Source of the DNA: Minisyncoccota bacterium
Lineage (GTDB): Bacteria > Patescibacteriota > Minisyncoccia > Phycocordibacterales > UBA9973
Length of the DNA: 32,490 nt
NCBI GenBank assembly: GCA_017991915.1
Contig: JAGOPQ010000005.1
Location: forward strand, 1 to 32,490
Direction of reading: 5' to 3'
The position numbers and the translations under genes are program-made. Positions 6,370 to 13,613 of the stretch are shown here, piece after piece. Every line of letters starts with the position of its first letter. The stretch's first letter is position 1. The notes below the pieces were generated by a model. It made no database searches. It saw nothing but the letters and a program-made list of their open reading frames with translations, and was not told the origin of the DNA.

Positions 6370-6855
6370 TCAGTTTTGAATTTTTCTCCCCTTAAAATAC
6401 CAATAACCATACAGTCCGAGGATTAAAGCAATATTTGGAATAAACATCATTGGCTGACCCCAAGATATGCCGTCAACTGAAAAGTCTGAAATCGGCCACA
6501 AAAAAGGTGTTGGAAAAAAAGCAGCGTCATGGGTGGGTATATCAACTAAAATATGAAGTGGCCAAGCCAAAGCAAGCTTAGCAAAGTGCTTATAACCCAA
6601 AAACCAGAGAACTGTAAGAAAAACACTAAATACAACAAGACTATGCGAAAAATTATAGATACTGAAAACATATACTGGAATCGTCTCTATGTTTGGTTGT
6701 CCTAATCCGTCATTAGAGACCAAGCTCATTATGAAAAATGCACCGAAAGCTAAGAGATCAGGTGTAATGCCAAATAAAAAAGCCGTAATATAATCACGCT
6801 TGCTAAGGCGACCAAATGCTACCCCACCATATAGACCATGGGAAAAAATGTCCAT
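6370..6855 (-). CDS. YdjM/DUF457-like membrane protein (putative metal-dependent hydrolase)
   Basis: The 161 aa product resembles the inner-membrane YdjM/DUF457 family, named as predicted membrane-bound metal-dependent hydrolases; the biochemical role is unproven. It starts MDIFSHGLYGG. It has a PDLLAF motif where the family has a conserved P-D, an NFSHSLVVF segment with the conserved H-S, and a PLHILVDIPTHD segment carrying a likely H/D metal site. About four membrane helices are visible. ATG 6855 lies one base after the discriminator of tRNA-Trp with no SD, so translation must begin on an mRNA released by tRNA processing or on the unprocessed transcript. It ends with TGA. Confidence 0.7.
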   Translation of the reverse strand: MDIFSHGLYGGVAFGRLSKRDYITAFLFGITPDLLAFGAFFIMSLVSNDGLGQPNIETIPVYVFSIYNFSHSLVVFSVFLTVLWFLGYKHFAKLALAWPLHILVDIPTHDAAFFPTPFLWPISDFSVDGISWGQPMMFIPNIALILGLYGYWYFKGRKIQN

Positions 6856-6856
6856 G

Positions 6857-6927
6857 CGGGCGATGAGAGAATCGAACTCCCGACATCGGTTTTGGAGACC
6901 GAAGTTATGCCACTTAACTAATCGCCC
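6857..6927 (-). tRNA. tRNA-Trp(CCA)
   Basis: A 71 nt tRNA on the minus strand. The acceptor stem is GGGCGAT/ATCGCCC with discriminator G (6857). The D arm is GTTA/TAAC, the anticodon stem TCGGT/ACCGA has loop CTCCAAA (anticodon CCA), and the T arm GGGAG-TTCGATT-CTCTC contains one G-U pair. The variable loop is 4 nt. CCA is not encoded, and the next ATG begins after a single C. Confidence 0.95.
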
Positions 6928-6951
6928 TTAATTTACATGCTATTTCTAACT

Positions 6952-6972
6952 AAAAAACGACCTTATGGCCGT
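6952..6972 (-). terminator. rpmG terminator, or +1 hairpin of the tRNA-Trp transcript
   Basis: Minus-strand ACGGCC-ATAA-GGTCGT (6972-6957) is followed by a T run. It can terminate rpmG transcripts. It also sits exactly where a transcript from the -10 at 6982-6977 would begin, so it may instead be a 5'-terminal hairpin of pre-tRNA-Trp. For read-through RNA an outer ACTAA/TTAGT pairing is also possible. Confidence 0.5.
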
Positions 6973-6976
6973 CCTT

Positions 6977-6985
6977 AGTATACCA
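6977..6985 (-). promoter_or_regulatory. Extended -10 of tRNA-Trp
   Basis: TGG-TATACT on the minus strand, just after rpmG, closely matches TGG-TATAGT before tRNA-Ile. The start is expected at about 6970-6972. No good -35 is seen, so this is a moderate call. Confidence 0.45.
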
Positions 6986-7001
6986 GAAATATAGAGAAAA
7001 T

Positions 7002-7160
7002 CTATTTTTTAGTCTCTTTATGCTTGGTCTTCTTTTTACACCATTTGCAGAATTTATTGAGCTCGATCTTTTTAACGACGAGTTTCTTGTTCTTGCTGGA
7101 CCAATAGTTGATGCGCTTGCAAGTTCCGCAGCTAAGTTTTATAAGTCTATCTTGTGACAT
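7002..7160 (-). CDS. rpmG: 50S ribosomal protein L33
   Basis: This 52 aa ORF translates as a zinc-ribbon L33. CGTC at residues 11-14 and CKWC at 38-41 give the four-cysteine (zinc-binding) form, followed by the typical KKTKHKETKK tail. The centre (NYWSSKNKK) matches the family's NYxxxKNKR segment. L33 is a structural protein near the E site of the large subunit. ATG 7160 is preceded by TATTAT with 6 nt between them, predicting a leaderless message. It lies downstream of the murI operon and upstream of tRNA-Trp. Confidence 0.9.
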   Translation of the reverse strand: MSQDRLIKLSCGTCKRINYWSSKNKKLVVKKIELNKFCKWCKKKTKHKETKK

Positions 7161-7166
7161 GGGTAG

Positions 7167-7172
7167 ATAATA
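7167..7172 (-). promoter_or_regulatory. -10 of rpmG, leaderless start
   Basis: TATTAT on the minus strand, 6 nt before ATG 7160; an overlapping second TATTAT lies 3 nt further upstream. No SD is present. Confidence 0.5.
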
Positions 7173-7176
7173 ATAC

Positions 7177-7205
7177 AAAAAGCCCTAAAAAGCAAATACC
7201 TAGGG
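7177..7205 (-). terminator. Terminator of the mreB-murI operon
   Basis: Minus-strand CCCTA (7205-7201, including the murI stop) pairs with TAGGG (7187-7183), followed by CTTTTTG. The stem is short (5 bp), so this is a weak intrinsic terminator. An alternative small hairpin AATACC-CTA-GGTATT overlaps it. Confidence 0.4.
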
Positions 7206-8012
7206 TATTAAGGCTTGTCCTGCCTCGACCTTTATTTTTAGTAGTTTCGAAGCTACGCGTCTGAACTTTTCTGGGTCCCCAGTAGTCACAAAAGACAGGC
7301 TCCCTTTCTTGTCTTGGTTATTTTTAAACTTGTTCCTTACAAGTAGGGCATTCGTGCGCTTGGCTATAGCTTTGCCACTATCTATGAGCTTGAGGTTTGG
7401 TCCCGCCATCTTGGCTATTACTTTTTTCAGAAATGGGTAATGGGTGCAACCAAGTACGAGCCTATCAGCCTTAGAAGCTTTTATCTCTCTAAGATATTTC
7501 TTAAGTAACTTATCAACTTCCGAATTCCCCATTTCTCCTTGCTCTACGGTGTCTTCTAAATTCTTACACCCAACATTAAAAACTTTTACTCCCTTACAAT
7601 TATCTCTGATTAAGTTCCTAACCACTTCACTTTTTGAAGTTGATGGTGTGGACATTACTCCGATTACTCCAGTTTTTGTAGTTTCAGCTGCTGGTTTTAT
7701 GGCTGGCACAGTGCCGACAATCGGGAAAGCATATCGGTTACGAATCTCATTTATGGCCCCACAAGTGGCAGTATTGCAGGCAATTACCATCATCTTTATA
7801 TTGTGATTTTTTACAAAATAATTTGTGATTCTAAGTCCTCTTTGCACAAGTTCTTTTTTGGTTTTTTCACCATAAGGAACATATTTTTGATCTGCTAGGA
7901 AGATAAAATTTTCCTCGGGCAACAATCTTCTCAGTTCGATTAAAATCGAGAGACCACCCACTCCAGAATCAAACACTCCTATAGGTTGTGAATTATTAAA
8001 ACTTTTTCGCAT
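7200..8012 (-). CDS. murI: Glutamate racemase
   Basis: MurI makes D-glutamate for peptidoglycan. The 270 aa protein has GVFDSGVGGLSIL at residues 12-24 (with D15-S16). The first catalytic cysteine is in ACNTAT (C79) and the second in LGCTHYPF (C189, next to the conserved T-H). Length is normal. It is the last gene of a probable operon; ATG 8012 directly abuts the ddl stop (TAA then ATG), so translational coupling is likely. Pairing of racemase and D-Ala ligase in one operon fits wall precursor supply. Confidence 0.95.
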   Translation of the reverse strand: MRKSFNNSQPIGVFDSGVGGLSILIELRRLLPEENFIFLADQKYVPYGEKTKKELVQRGLRITNYFVKNHNIKMMVIACNTATCGAINEIRNRYAFPIVGTVPAIKPAAETTKTGVIGVMSTPSTSKSEVVRNLIRDNCKGVKVFNVGCKNLEDTVEQGEMGNSEVDKLLKKYLREIKASKADRLVLGCTHYPFLKKVIAKMAGPNLKLIDSGKAIAKRTNALLVRNKFKNNQDKKGSLSFVTTGDPEKFRRVASKLLKIKVEAGQALIP

Positions 8013-8981
8013 TTACTTTACAGAAGTTTTTAACTTTTTTTCTTTGTTGAATCTTTCTATGGCCAAGTCTATCAGCCTATCCATGAGCTTGCTTTGAGGA
8101 ATTCCACTAGCTTCCCAGAGCTTTGGGTACATGCTGATATTGGTAAAACCCGGAATGGTATTTATCTCATTGACTAGGACTTCCCCATTCTTTTTTAGGA
8201 AAAAATCCACTCGTCCCAAGCCTTCACAATTCAAAACTTGGAAAACTTGGATAGCCATTGCTTGGATTTTCTTTCTAGTTTTTAAATCCATCTTGGCTGG
8301 AATTTCTACCACTGAACCTTGGTCTATGTACTTCGCGTCGTAAGAATAAAATTCTTGATTGGCTTTAATTTCTCCTGGAATGGAGGCGATAGGTACATCA
8401 TTGCCCAAGACAGCGCATTCTATTTCCCTACCAAGAATATTTTCTTCGACGATTATCTTTGTGTCGTATTGAAAAGCATTGGAGATAGCTTTTTTGAATT
8501 CTTTTTCATTTTTCGCCTTACTAACACCAACCGAAGAACCCATATTCGCTGGTTTTATAAACACCGGCAAACTCAAGGTCTGTACCACTTTTTTAAAGTT
8601 TATTTTCTCCCCATTTTTAAATGTCAAAAACTTACCGAGCGGAATTCCTGCGTCTCGAAAAAGTCTTTTCATCACGTCCTTGTCCATGCCCACCGCCGAA
8701 CCGAGCACTCCCGAACCAACAAATGGTACGCCAGAGAGCTTGAGTAAACCCTGCATACTACCGTCTTCACCAAAAGGGCCGTGAAGTACCGGAAAAATTA
8801 CATCAACTTGAGTGACAAGCTTGAAATCAAATTTACCATCCTTGCTGATTTTAATCGGCACCACATTGTACTTCTTCTTATCTAGAGCTTTAATGACATT
8901 TTCTGCAGAGGATAGAGACACTTCATGTTCGGCTGATTTTCCGCCAAACAAAACTCCGATTTTTAATTTCTTTGTTGCCAT
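8013..8981 (-). CDS. ddl: D-alanine--D-alanine ligase
   Basis: Ddl joins two D-alanines with ATP to give the dipeptide that MurF adds to the wall precursor. The 322 aa protein starts with [17 protein letters not shown], the family's N-terminal signature. Next come [26 protein letters not shown] and the ATP-grasp core ([16 protein letters not shown]). The C-terminal metal-binding segment is [26 protein letters not shown] 8981 lies 2 nt after the stop of the M24 peptidase gene. Confidence 0.95.
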   Translation of the reverse strand: MATKKLKIGVLFGGKSAEHEVSLSSAENVIKALDKKKYNVVPIKISKDGKFDFKLVTQVDVIFPVLHGPFGEDGSMQGLLKLSGVPFVGSGVLGSAVGMDKDVMKRLFRDAGIPLGKFLTFKNGEKINFKKVVQTLSLPVFIKPANMGSSVGVSKAKNEKEFKKAISNAFQYDTKIIVEENILGREIECAVLGNDVPIASIPGEIKANQEFYSYDAKYIDQGSVVEIPAKMDLKTRKKIQAMAIQVFQVLNCEGLGRVDFFLKKNGEVLVNEINTIPGFTNISMYPKLWEASGIPQSKLMDRLIDLAIERFNKEKKLKTSVK

Positions 8982-8983
8982 TT

Positions 8984-9709
8984 TTAGAGTGTAGCACTTT
9001 TAATATCTTTCGGCACATTGGTCAAATTTACACAGGCATCTTTGGTTATGAGTACCATATCCTCAATACGAACACCACCCAATCCAGGCAGATATATACC
9101 CGGCTCTACGGTCATGACACAACCAACAGGCAGAACGTCCCCACTTTTTGGTTTGAAATTTGGCCACTCATGGATGACAGTACCCACACCATGACCCAAT
9201 CCATGTTTAAAATTATTCTTAAATTTTTTAGCTAAAAAATTACGAGCCACACTATCTACAACCCCAGCTTTTCTTTCTTTGGAATACAATTTATCTATTG
9301 CTCGCTGTTGAGCTTCTAAAACCGCCTCGTACACTTTCTTTTGCTTTGGGGTTGGCTCGCCCCAGAAATAAGTACGAGTCATGTCAGAACAATAGTGATT
9401 TATCGTGCAACCAAAATCAAACATGATAATATCACCTTGCTTCAACTTGCTCTTGCTGGGTTCGTGGTGAATGTTGGCCGTGTTTTTACCAAAAGAGACA
9501 ATAGGTGAGAATGAAAGCACAGGTGCTCCATACTTCACGAATGATTTCTTTATAAAGTCAGCAATTTCAATTTCGCTAACACCGGTTTTAAGTTTTTTTA
9601 AAGTGTCCCTTAGAACATCTTCACTGATTCTCTGAGCTCGAATTATATTTGCGATTTCTTCCTTGGTCTTTACTGCACGAATCTCATGAATCAACTTTAT
9701 TGTTTTCAT
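8984..9709 (-). CDS. M24 family metallopeptidase (Xaa-Pro aminopeptidase-like)
   Basis: A cytosolic aminopeptidase of the pita-bread fold, 241 aa, lacking the N-terminal creatinase-like domain of PepP/PepQ. Metal ligands are visible in order: D in MFDFGCT, D in [10 protein letters not shown] in GLGHGVG, E in [10 protein letters not shown] and E in VRIEDMV. The last block and the length suit a PepQ/PepP-like enzyme more than MetAP, but MetAP activity cannot be excluded. ATG 9709, 4 nt after the rseP stop, is preferred over a TTG at 9730 that would overlap rseP. Operon position is between rseP and ddl. Confidence 0.85.
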   Translation of the reverse strand: MKTIKLIHEIRAVKTKEEIANIIRAQRISEDVLRDTLKKLKTGVSEIEIADFIKKSFVKYGAPVLSFSPIVSFGKNTANIHHEPSKSKLKQGDIIMFDFGCTINHYCSDMTRTYFWGEPTPKQKKVYEAVLEAQQRAIDKLYSKERKAGVVDSVARNFLAKKFKNNFKHGLGHGVGTVIHEWPNFKPKSGDVLPVGCVMTVEPGIYLPGLGGVRIEDMVLITKDACVNLTNVPKDIKSATL

Positions 9710-9713
9710 AACT

Positions 9714-10826
9714 CTAGAGAAGTTTCGCAATATCGTGATAGGTAACTAAAATCATCAGAATAATTAGAGCAGCAAAACCCATCAAGTTCGCCGTATTTAC
9801 GACTTTTGGATTCATCCGTGAGCCTTTAATTTTTTCAATCAAAAGAAAGAAAAGTCTACCTCCATCTAGAGCCGGTAATGGTAATAAATTGATTATTGCC
9901 AAATTCATAGATATCAAGCCTGCAAATGATAACAAATAGGCGAATCCGAATCTATAAGCCTCACCCACTATTGATACCATTCCAACGGGTCCAGTCACGG
10001 ATGCGAAGCTACCTGTGCCCTGTATACCCTGTTTTATAAGCGTATAAAGCCCCACAACGGTTCCTTGGGCCACAGACCAGTTCAACTTCATTCCTTCTAC
10101 TAGGGCCCCAAAAAGGGGCAATTTGGACGTACCTATCTGATCCATGGATATACCTATTGAGGGTTGTCCATCACGATCCATGGGGGTGATTTGAGCGACC
10201 TCTATTTCACTATTTTTTCCACGTAGATAACCTATTTCAATTTCGTGTCCACCATGAGCAAGAACAAAAGATTTCAGACTTTCAGGCGTAACGTCTACCC
10301 CCTCTTTAATTTCAACTTTCTTACTATCTACATACCTAAGTGAGACGATTTTATCACCAGAAGAAAGTCCAGCTTTTTCGGCGGGTGAATCCGCCAACAC
10401 AGATACGACTACGAGGTGAACATCAGACAGGGTGTGTCCTTTGGCTTCACTACCTACTGAAGTAGGTAGTCCGGACATAAATCCAAAAGAGAACAACAAC
10501 CAAGCCAACATAAAGTTGGCAAATACTCCAGCAAATAGTACAACCGCTTGTTTCCATTTTGCTTTATGCACAAAACTTCGTTCCTTGTCGGGACCATTTG
10601 TGTTTTCATCGTCAGGATTTTCACCAAAGATTTTAACGAACCCACCAAATGGTAAAGCATTGAAGGTGTATTCAGTCTCCCCTTTTTTAATTCCGAAAAG
10701 TTTAGGTGGAAAACCAAAACCGAATTCATCCACACGGATACCAAACTTTTTGGCACTATAAAAATGACCAAACTCGTGGACAATAACCAAAACCAAAAGA
10801 ATTACGATGAAAATAATTATATTCAT
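9714..10826 (-). CDS. rseP: RseP/RIP family site-2 zinc metalloprotease
   Basis: An intramembrane protease that cleaves single-pass membrane proteins such as anti-sigma factors or signal-peptide remnants. The 370 aa protein has the HEFGH zinc motif at residues 17-21 in the first helix. The NALPFGGFVKIFGE segment follows, then a PDZ domain at about 130-230 (ADSPAEKAGLSSGDKIVSL). The third zinc ligand motif NLLPLPALDGGR has LDGG at about 320-323. Four membrane helices are present. ATG 10826 follows frr by 6 nt and the stop lies 4 nt before the next gene's ATG. Confidence 0.95.
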   Translation of the reverse strand: MNIIIFIVILLVLVIVHEFGHFYSAKKFGIRVDEFGFGFPPKLFGIKKGETEYTFNALPFGGFVKIFGENPDDENTNGPDKERSFVHKAKWKQAVVLFAGVFANFMLAWLLFSFGFMSGLPTSVGSEAKGHTLSDVHLVVVSVLADSPAEKAGLSSGDKIVSLRYVDSKKVEIKEGVDVTPESLKSFVLAHGGHEIEIGYLRGKNSEIEVAQITPMDRDGQPSIGISMDQIGTSKLPLFGALVEGMKLNWSVAQGTVVGLYTLIKQGIQGTGSFASVTGPVGMVSIVGEAYRFGFAYLLSFAGLISMNLAIINLLPLPALDGGRLFFLLIEKIKGSRMNPKVVNTANLMGFAALIILMILVTYHDIAKLL

Positions 10827-10832
10827 ATAGTT

Positions 10833-11384
10833 TTATCCCATTACTTCTTTTTCTTTTTTAGAAAAGATGTTTTCAAGATTTTGATTAGCTTCGTCAATAA
10901 TTTTTTGCAATTCATCTTTGGCGCGGAATTTCTCATCTTCAGTCAATCCACCCTCTTCTTCTTTGGCTTGGACATCTTCCCAAACACGTTCTCGTTCTCG
11001 GCGAACAGTAATTCTGGCCTCCTCTAATTTCTCTTTTAAGACTTTGACCAAAGTACCTCGGTTTTCTGTTGTCAGTTGTGGAAAAATAACTCTGATACCT
11101 GCATCATCTGTGGCCACAGAAAGACCTAAATTGGCAGCCATTATGGCCTTTTCTATGTCTTTGACTTGAGATTTGTCCCAAGGAGCGATACGCAAGGTCT
11201 TTGGATCTTCTATGTTTACAGCAGCCACATTCTTGAGTGGAACTCGAGAGCCATATGACTCAACATTTATGCTATCTAATATCATTGGTGAAGCTCTACC
11301 AATGTTTAACTGACTATATTCCTTGGCTAAAAATTCTTCTGCTTTTTTAAGCCCAACTTTAAAATTTGAAAAATTGTATTGCAT
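10833..11384 (-). CDS. frr: Ribosome recycling factor
   Basis: RRF splits post-termination ribosomes together with EF-G. The 183 aa protein is of standard length and shows the family's first helix (KAEEFLAKEYSQLNIGRASPMIL), the VPLKNVAAVNIEDPKTLRIAPWDKS segment and the last long helix with ERVWEDVQAKEEEGGLTEDEKFRAKDELQKIID. Upstream is an 88 nt gap containing a 14 bp inverted repeat that reaches the start codon, so expression may be modulated. No SD is present. It lies in the mreB-holB-frr-rseP operon. Confidence 0.95.
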   Translation of the reverse strand: MQYNFSNFKVGLKKAEEFLAKEYSQLNIGRASPMILDSINVESYGSRVPLKNVAAVNIEDPKTLRIAPWDKSQVKDIEKAIMAANLGLSVATDDAGIRVIFPQLTTENRGTLVKVLKEKLEEARITVRRERERVWEDVQAKEEEGGLTEDEKFRAKDELQKIIDEANQNLENIFSKKEKEVMG

Positions 11385-11463
11385 CCCGTACGAAATTAAA
11401 TTATTTTTTATAAATTGACCTATCCCCTATATAAAATCAGTTTAGCATGATTTCGTACGGGAT
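11383..11463. repeat. 14 bp perfect inverted repeat flanking the frr upstream region
   Basis: ATCCCGTACGAAAT (11383-11396) and ATTTCGTACGGGAT (11450-11463) are exact reverse complements separated by 53 AT-rich bases. The frr-proximal arm includes two bases of the frr start codon. In read-through RNA the stem would sequester the start; alternatively the arms are protein operators. Confidence 0.7.
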
Positions 11464-11472
11464 TGCATGTAT

Positions 11473-12177
11473 TTATTGTAGCACAGGAATTAGTAATGCC
11501 ACAGATTCCATCAAACTCTTGGTGGAAGACCCTGGCATGCGTAAAAACTCTCGAACTTTGAAAATTTGTTTAAAGCAATCCACGGGAACCTTTTCAATTT
11601 TATTTTCCAAAACAACTTCAATTGAATTCAAAAATTTCAGAGCTTTGGTGCGAGTAGAGTCTAGGGACATGGTGATGTCTTCGTCTTCTTCCTCTACTTC
11701 CGTAAGTAGTGTTTTTATGAATTCTATTCTATCTCGAGGAGACATGGCAATAAATTTCTTGGCTTCAATGGTGGCGGTCTCTGTACTGTGCCTAATGAGA
11801 TAAAATCTAGAAATGAGTGTCTGTAACAGAATGTCCGTACTTGGAACTATTATAAAAAAGTGAGTATTCTCTCTCGGCTCTTCAAACATTTTTAGCATGG
11901 TGTTTTGGGCTTCCAGTAAAAAGCTGTTTGCAGAAATTATGAATATTCTTTTGCCAGCATTAGTAAAACTCATCTCACTACTCAATGATTTGAGATTTCG
12001 CGCATCATCTATCTTGAATGAATCTGTGGAGATATGATAAAAATCTGGATTACCCACTACTGATACGCCGATACTTTCTAGAAAAGATAAGATCTCAGGC
12101 ACGACATCGCCACGCACTCCTTCAATGAGGTACGCGTGATGTAGGTTGTCTTTATTTAAGTGCTCAGATATTTTCAT
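11473..12177 (-). CDS. holB: DNA polymerase III delta'-like clamp-loader subunit
   Basis: The 234 aa protein resembles the delta' subunit, the stator of the clamp loader. The N-terminus HHAYLIEGVRGD matches the family's first strand with a degenerate P-loop. Further on are KIDDARNLKS and then IFIISANSFLLEAQNTMLKMFEEPRENTHFFIIV, the Walker-B/sensor-1 region typical of delta'. TLISRFYLIR corresponds to the SRC motif, with Phe in place of Cys. It is shorter than E. coli delta' (334 aa) and lacks a zinc-finger cluster. It starts 3 nt after the mreB stop. Confidence 0.85.
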   Translation of the reverse strand: MKISEHLNKDNLHHAYLIEGVRGDVVPEILSFLESIGVSVVGNPDFYHISTDSFKIDDARNLKSLSSEMSFTNAGKRIFIISANSFLLEAQNTMLKMFEEPRENTHFFIIVPSTDILLQTLISRFYLIRHSTETATIEAKKFIAMSPRDRIEFIKTLLTEVEEEDEDITMSLDSTRTKALKFLNSIEVVLENKIEKVPVDCFKQIFKVREFLRMPGSSTKSLMESVALLIPVLQ

Positions 12178-12180
12178 CTT

Positions 12181-13194
12181 CTATTTTTTGGACAAGACAG
12201 TTTTCTTGTAGACATCTAGGTGTTCGAGCGCTATGCCTGTACCTTTGGCCACACAAAAAAGAGGATCTTCAGCCACAGCTGCCTTCACTCCTGTCTTTCT
12301 GAAAACTAAATCAGCTAGGTTTCGCAATTGAGATGAACCACCAGTCATAATGATACCGTAATCAATGATGTCGGAAGCCAACTCTGGTGGAGTTTCTTGG
12401 AGCACATCTTTGATGGCTTTGATAATTTGTTTGAGTTCAGGATCAATGGCTTTAACTATCTCATTTGTAGAAACTTGGGCAGAACGTGGAAGACCTTGGA
12501 TAAAATCTCTACCTTTTATGGTGACTCGGAGCTCTTCTTCGAGTGGAACAGCGGCGCCGATTTTTATTTTTACTTCTTCGGCTGTTCTGTCACCTATGGC
12601 TAGATTAAAAGTTTTTCGAATGTATTCTGCTATGGCGTGGTCAATTTTATTTCCAGCCCATTTTACAGAAGTAGAAGCTACGATACCACCGAGAGATATC
12701 ACTGCTACATCAGTAGTACCACCTCCGATATCTACCACCATATATCCCTTGGATTCATAAATTGGAATTCCTGCTCCAATAGCAGCCAAGATAGGTTCTT
12801 TGACCACGTAAGCATTCTTTGCACCCGCACGAATGGCAGCCTCTACCACTGCTCGGCGTTCAGTAGATGTCACCCCCGCTGGCACAGAAACCATGACATC
12901 AGGTTTAAAAATATTAAATTTACCCAAGGCTTTGTTTATAAAATATCGAAGCATGGCTTCGGTGACTCGGTAGTCGGCAATCACCCCATCCTTCATCGGT
13001 AGATAAGTGATGATATTGTCTGGAGTCTTACCTATCATGTCTTTGGCCTCAAAACCGATAGCCAAAATCTTGTTGTCCTGCTCTGAAACCGCCACAACAG
13101 AAGGCTCATTTAGGACTATTCCCTTACCCGGTAAAAACACTAAAGTATTGGCTGTTCCTAGGTCTATTCCGAGTTTTTTGGAAAACATTCTCAT
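12181..13194 (-). CDS. mreB: Rod shape-determining protein MreB
   Basis: MreB is the bacterial actin that directs lateral wall synthesis. The 337 aa protein begins MRMFSKKLGIDLGTANTLVF, with phosphate-1 motif GIDLGTANT. It then shows DVMVSVPAGVTSTERRAV, the phosphate-2 segment VVDIGGGTTDVAVISLGG, and the adenosine motif IIMTGGSSQLRNL. ATG 13194 is chosen over an upstream TTG (13203) because a TGA-TATATT box ends exactly 7 nt before it. It heads the operon mreB-holB-frr-rseP-peptidase-ddl-murI, so the shape gene, recycling factor and wall enzymes are co-expressed. No mreC or mreD is seen next to it. Confidence 0.95.
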   Translation of the reverse strand: MRMFSKKLGIDLGTANTLVFLPGKGIVLNEPSVVAVSEQDNKILAIGFEAKDMIGKTPDNIITYLPMKDGVIADYRVTEAMLRYFINKALGKFNIFKPDVMVSVPAGVTSTERRAVVEAAIRAGAKNAYVVKEPILAAIGAGIPIYESKGYMVVDIGGGTTDVAVISLGGIVASTSVKWAGNKIDHAIAEYIRKTFNLAIGDRTAEEVKIKIGAAVPLEEELRVTIKGRDFIQGLPRSAQVSTNEIVKAIDPELKQIIKAIKDVLQETPPELASDIIDYGIIMTGGSSQLRNLADLVFRKTGVKAAVAEDPLFCVAKGTGIALEHLDVYKKTVLSKK

Positions 13195-13201
13195 ACAAAG
13201 C

Positions 13202-13210
13202 AATATATCA
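13202..13210 (-). promoter_or_regulatory. Extended -10 of mreB, leaderless start
   Basis: TGA-TATATT on the minus strand, 7 nt before ATG 13194. It lies back to back with the promoter of the divergent gene (13217-13225), so the two promoters share about 20 bp. Confidence 0.6.
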
Positions 13211-13216
13211 CATTCA

Positions 13217-13225
13217 TGCTAAAAT
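13217..13225 (+). promoter_or_regulatory. Extended -10 of the gene at 13232, leaderless start
   Basis: TGC-TAAAAT, 6 nt before ATG 13232; identical in sequence and spacing to the parB element. The spacer GGAAGA could also act as a very weak SD. Confidence 0.6.
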
Positions 13226-13231
13226 GGAAGA

Positions 13232-13555
13232 ATGGAGTTAGAAAACGACGAGCATTTAAAAAACCCATTTGCTGGATATTTATTAAACCTGCAAAAAGAA
13301 AAAAAGAAAGTTAATCCTGTGCACGAAATTGTGAACTGTTATTACAGAATCAATGGGTGGGAGAAAATGCCCAAAGATTTTTATACTGGACGACACGCCT
13401 ACAACAAGCTGGCTCGTGAGGCAAAAATGTTATACCAAGCTTGTGACGAAGTTTTAGATGATTGTATTTGGGCGCTCGATAAAATGAAATATCTCGCAGA
13501 GCGCGGTGGCTTTGATTGGTCAATCATTACTTGCTTGAAACACAAGCTGTACTAA
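13232..13555 (+). CDS. Small hypothetical protein
   Basis: I do not recognise this 107 aa protein. It is soluble, helical, basic in the middle (NLQKEKKKVNP) and has a C-terminal half rich in Trp, Tyr and Cys (GWEKMPKDFYTGRHAYNKLAREAKMLY, then DDCIWALDKMKYLAERGGFDW). The three cysteines are scattered and do not form a zinc motif. It is divergent from mreB and 58 nt ahead of the flavin cassette. Coding status is supported by the leaderless promoter, the codon use and the position between two real genes. Confidence 0.7.
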   Translation: MELENDEHLKNPFAGYLLNLQKEKKKVNPVHEIVNCYYRINGWEKMPKDFYTGRHAYNKLAREAKMLYQACDEVLDDCIWALDKMKYLAERGGFDWSIITCLKHKLY

Positions 13556-13573
13556 TACGTATATGTATACGTA
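13556..13573. promoter_or_regulatory. Palindromic operator-like site upstream of the flavin cassette
   Basis: TACGTATA-TG-TATACGTA is an 8+8 bp inverted repeat that begins at the base after the stop of the preceding gene and lies just upstream of the -35 position of the cassette's promoter. The symmetry and position suit a dimeric regulator's binding site. There is no U tract, so it is not an obvious terminator. Confidence 0.5.
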
Positions 13574-13597
13574 TGCACCAAAAAATGATTTATATCG

Positions 13598-13603
13598 TAT
13601 AAT
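13598..13603 (+). promoter_or_regulatory. -10 of the FMN_bind-ApbE-NqrB/FNR operon
   Basis: Perfect TATAAT, 10 nt before ATG 13614, giving a predicted leader of only about 3 nt. The -35 region is poor, which would suit an activated promoter. Confidence 0.55.
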
Positions 13604-13613
13604 ATATATGTAG

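Noticed and set aside
8319-8747. 142-codon plus-strand frame opposite ddl
   Set aside because: It is antisense to ddl, and its composition is explained by the ddl codons.
12637-13002. 121-codon plus-strand frame opposite mreB
   Set aside because: It is antisense to an intact conserved gene and has no family features, SD or promoter.
13195-13203. TTG start for mreB three codons upstream
   Set aside because: The TTG overlaps the -10 box itself; ATG 13194 is exactly 7 nt downstream of that box.
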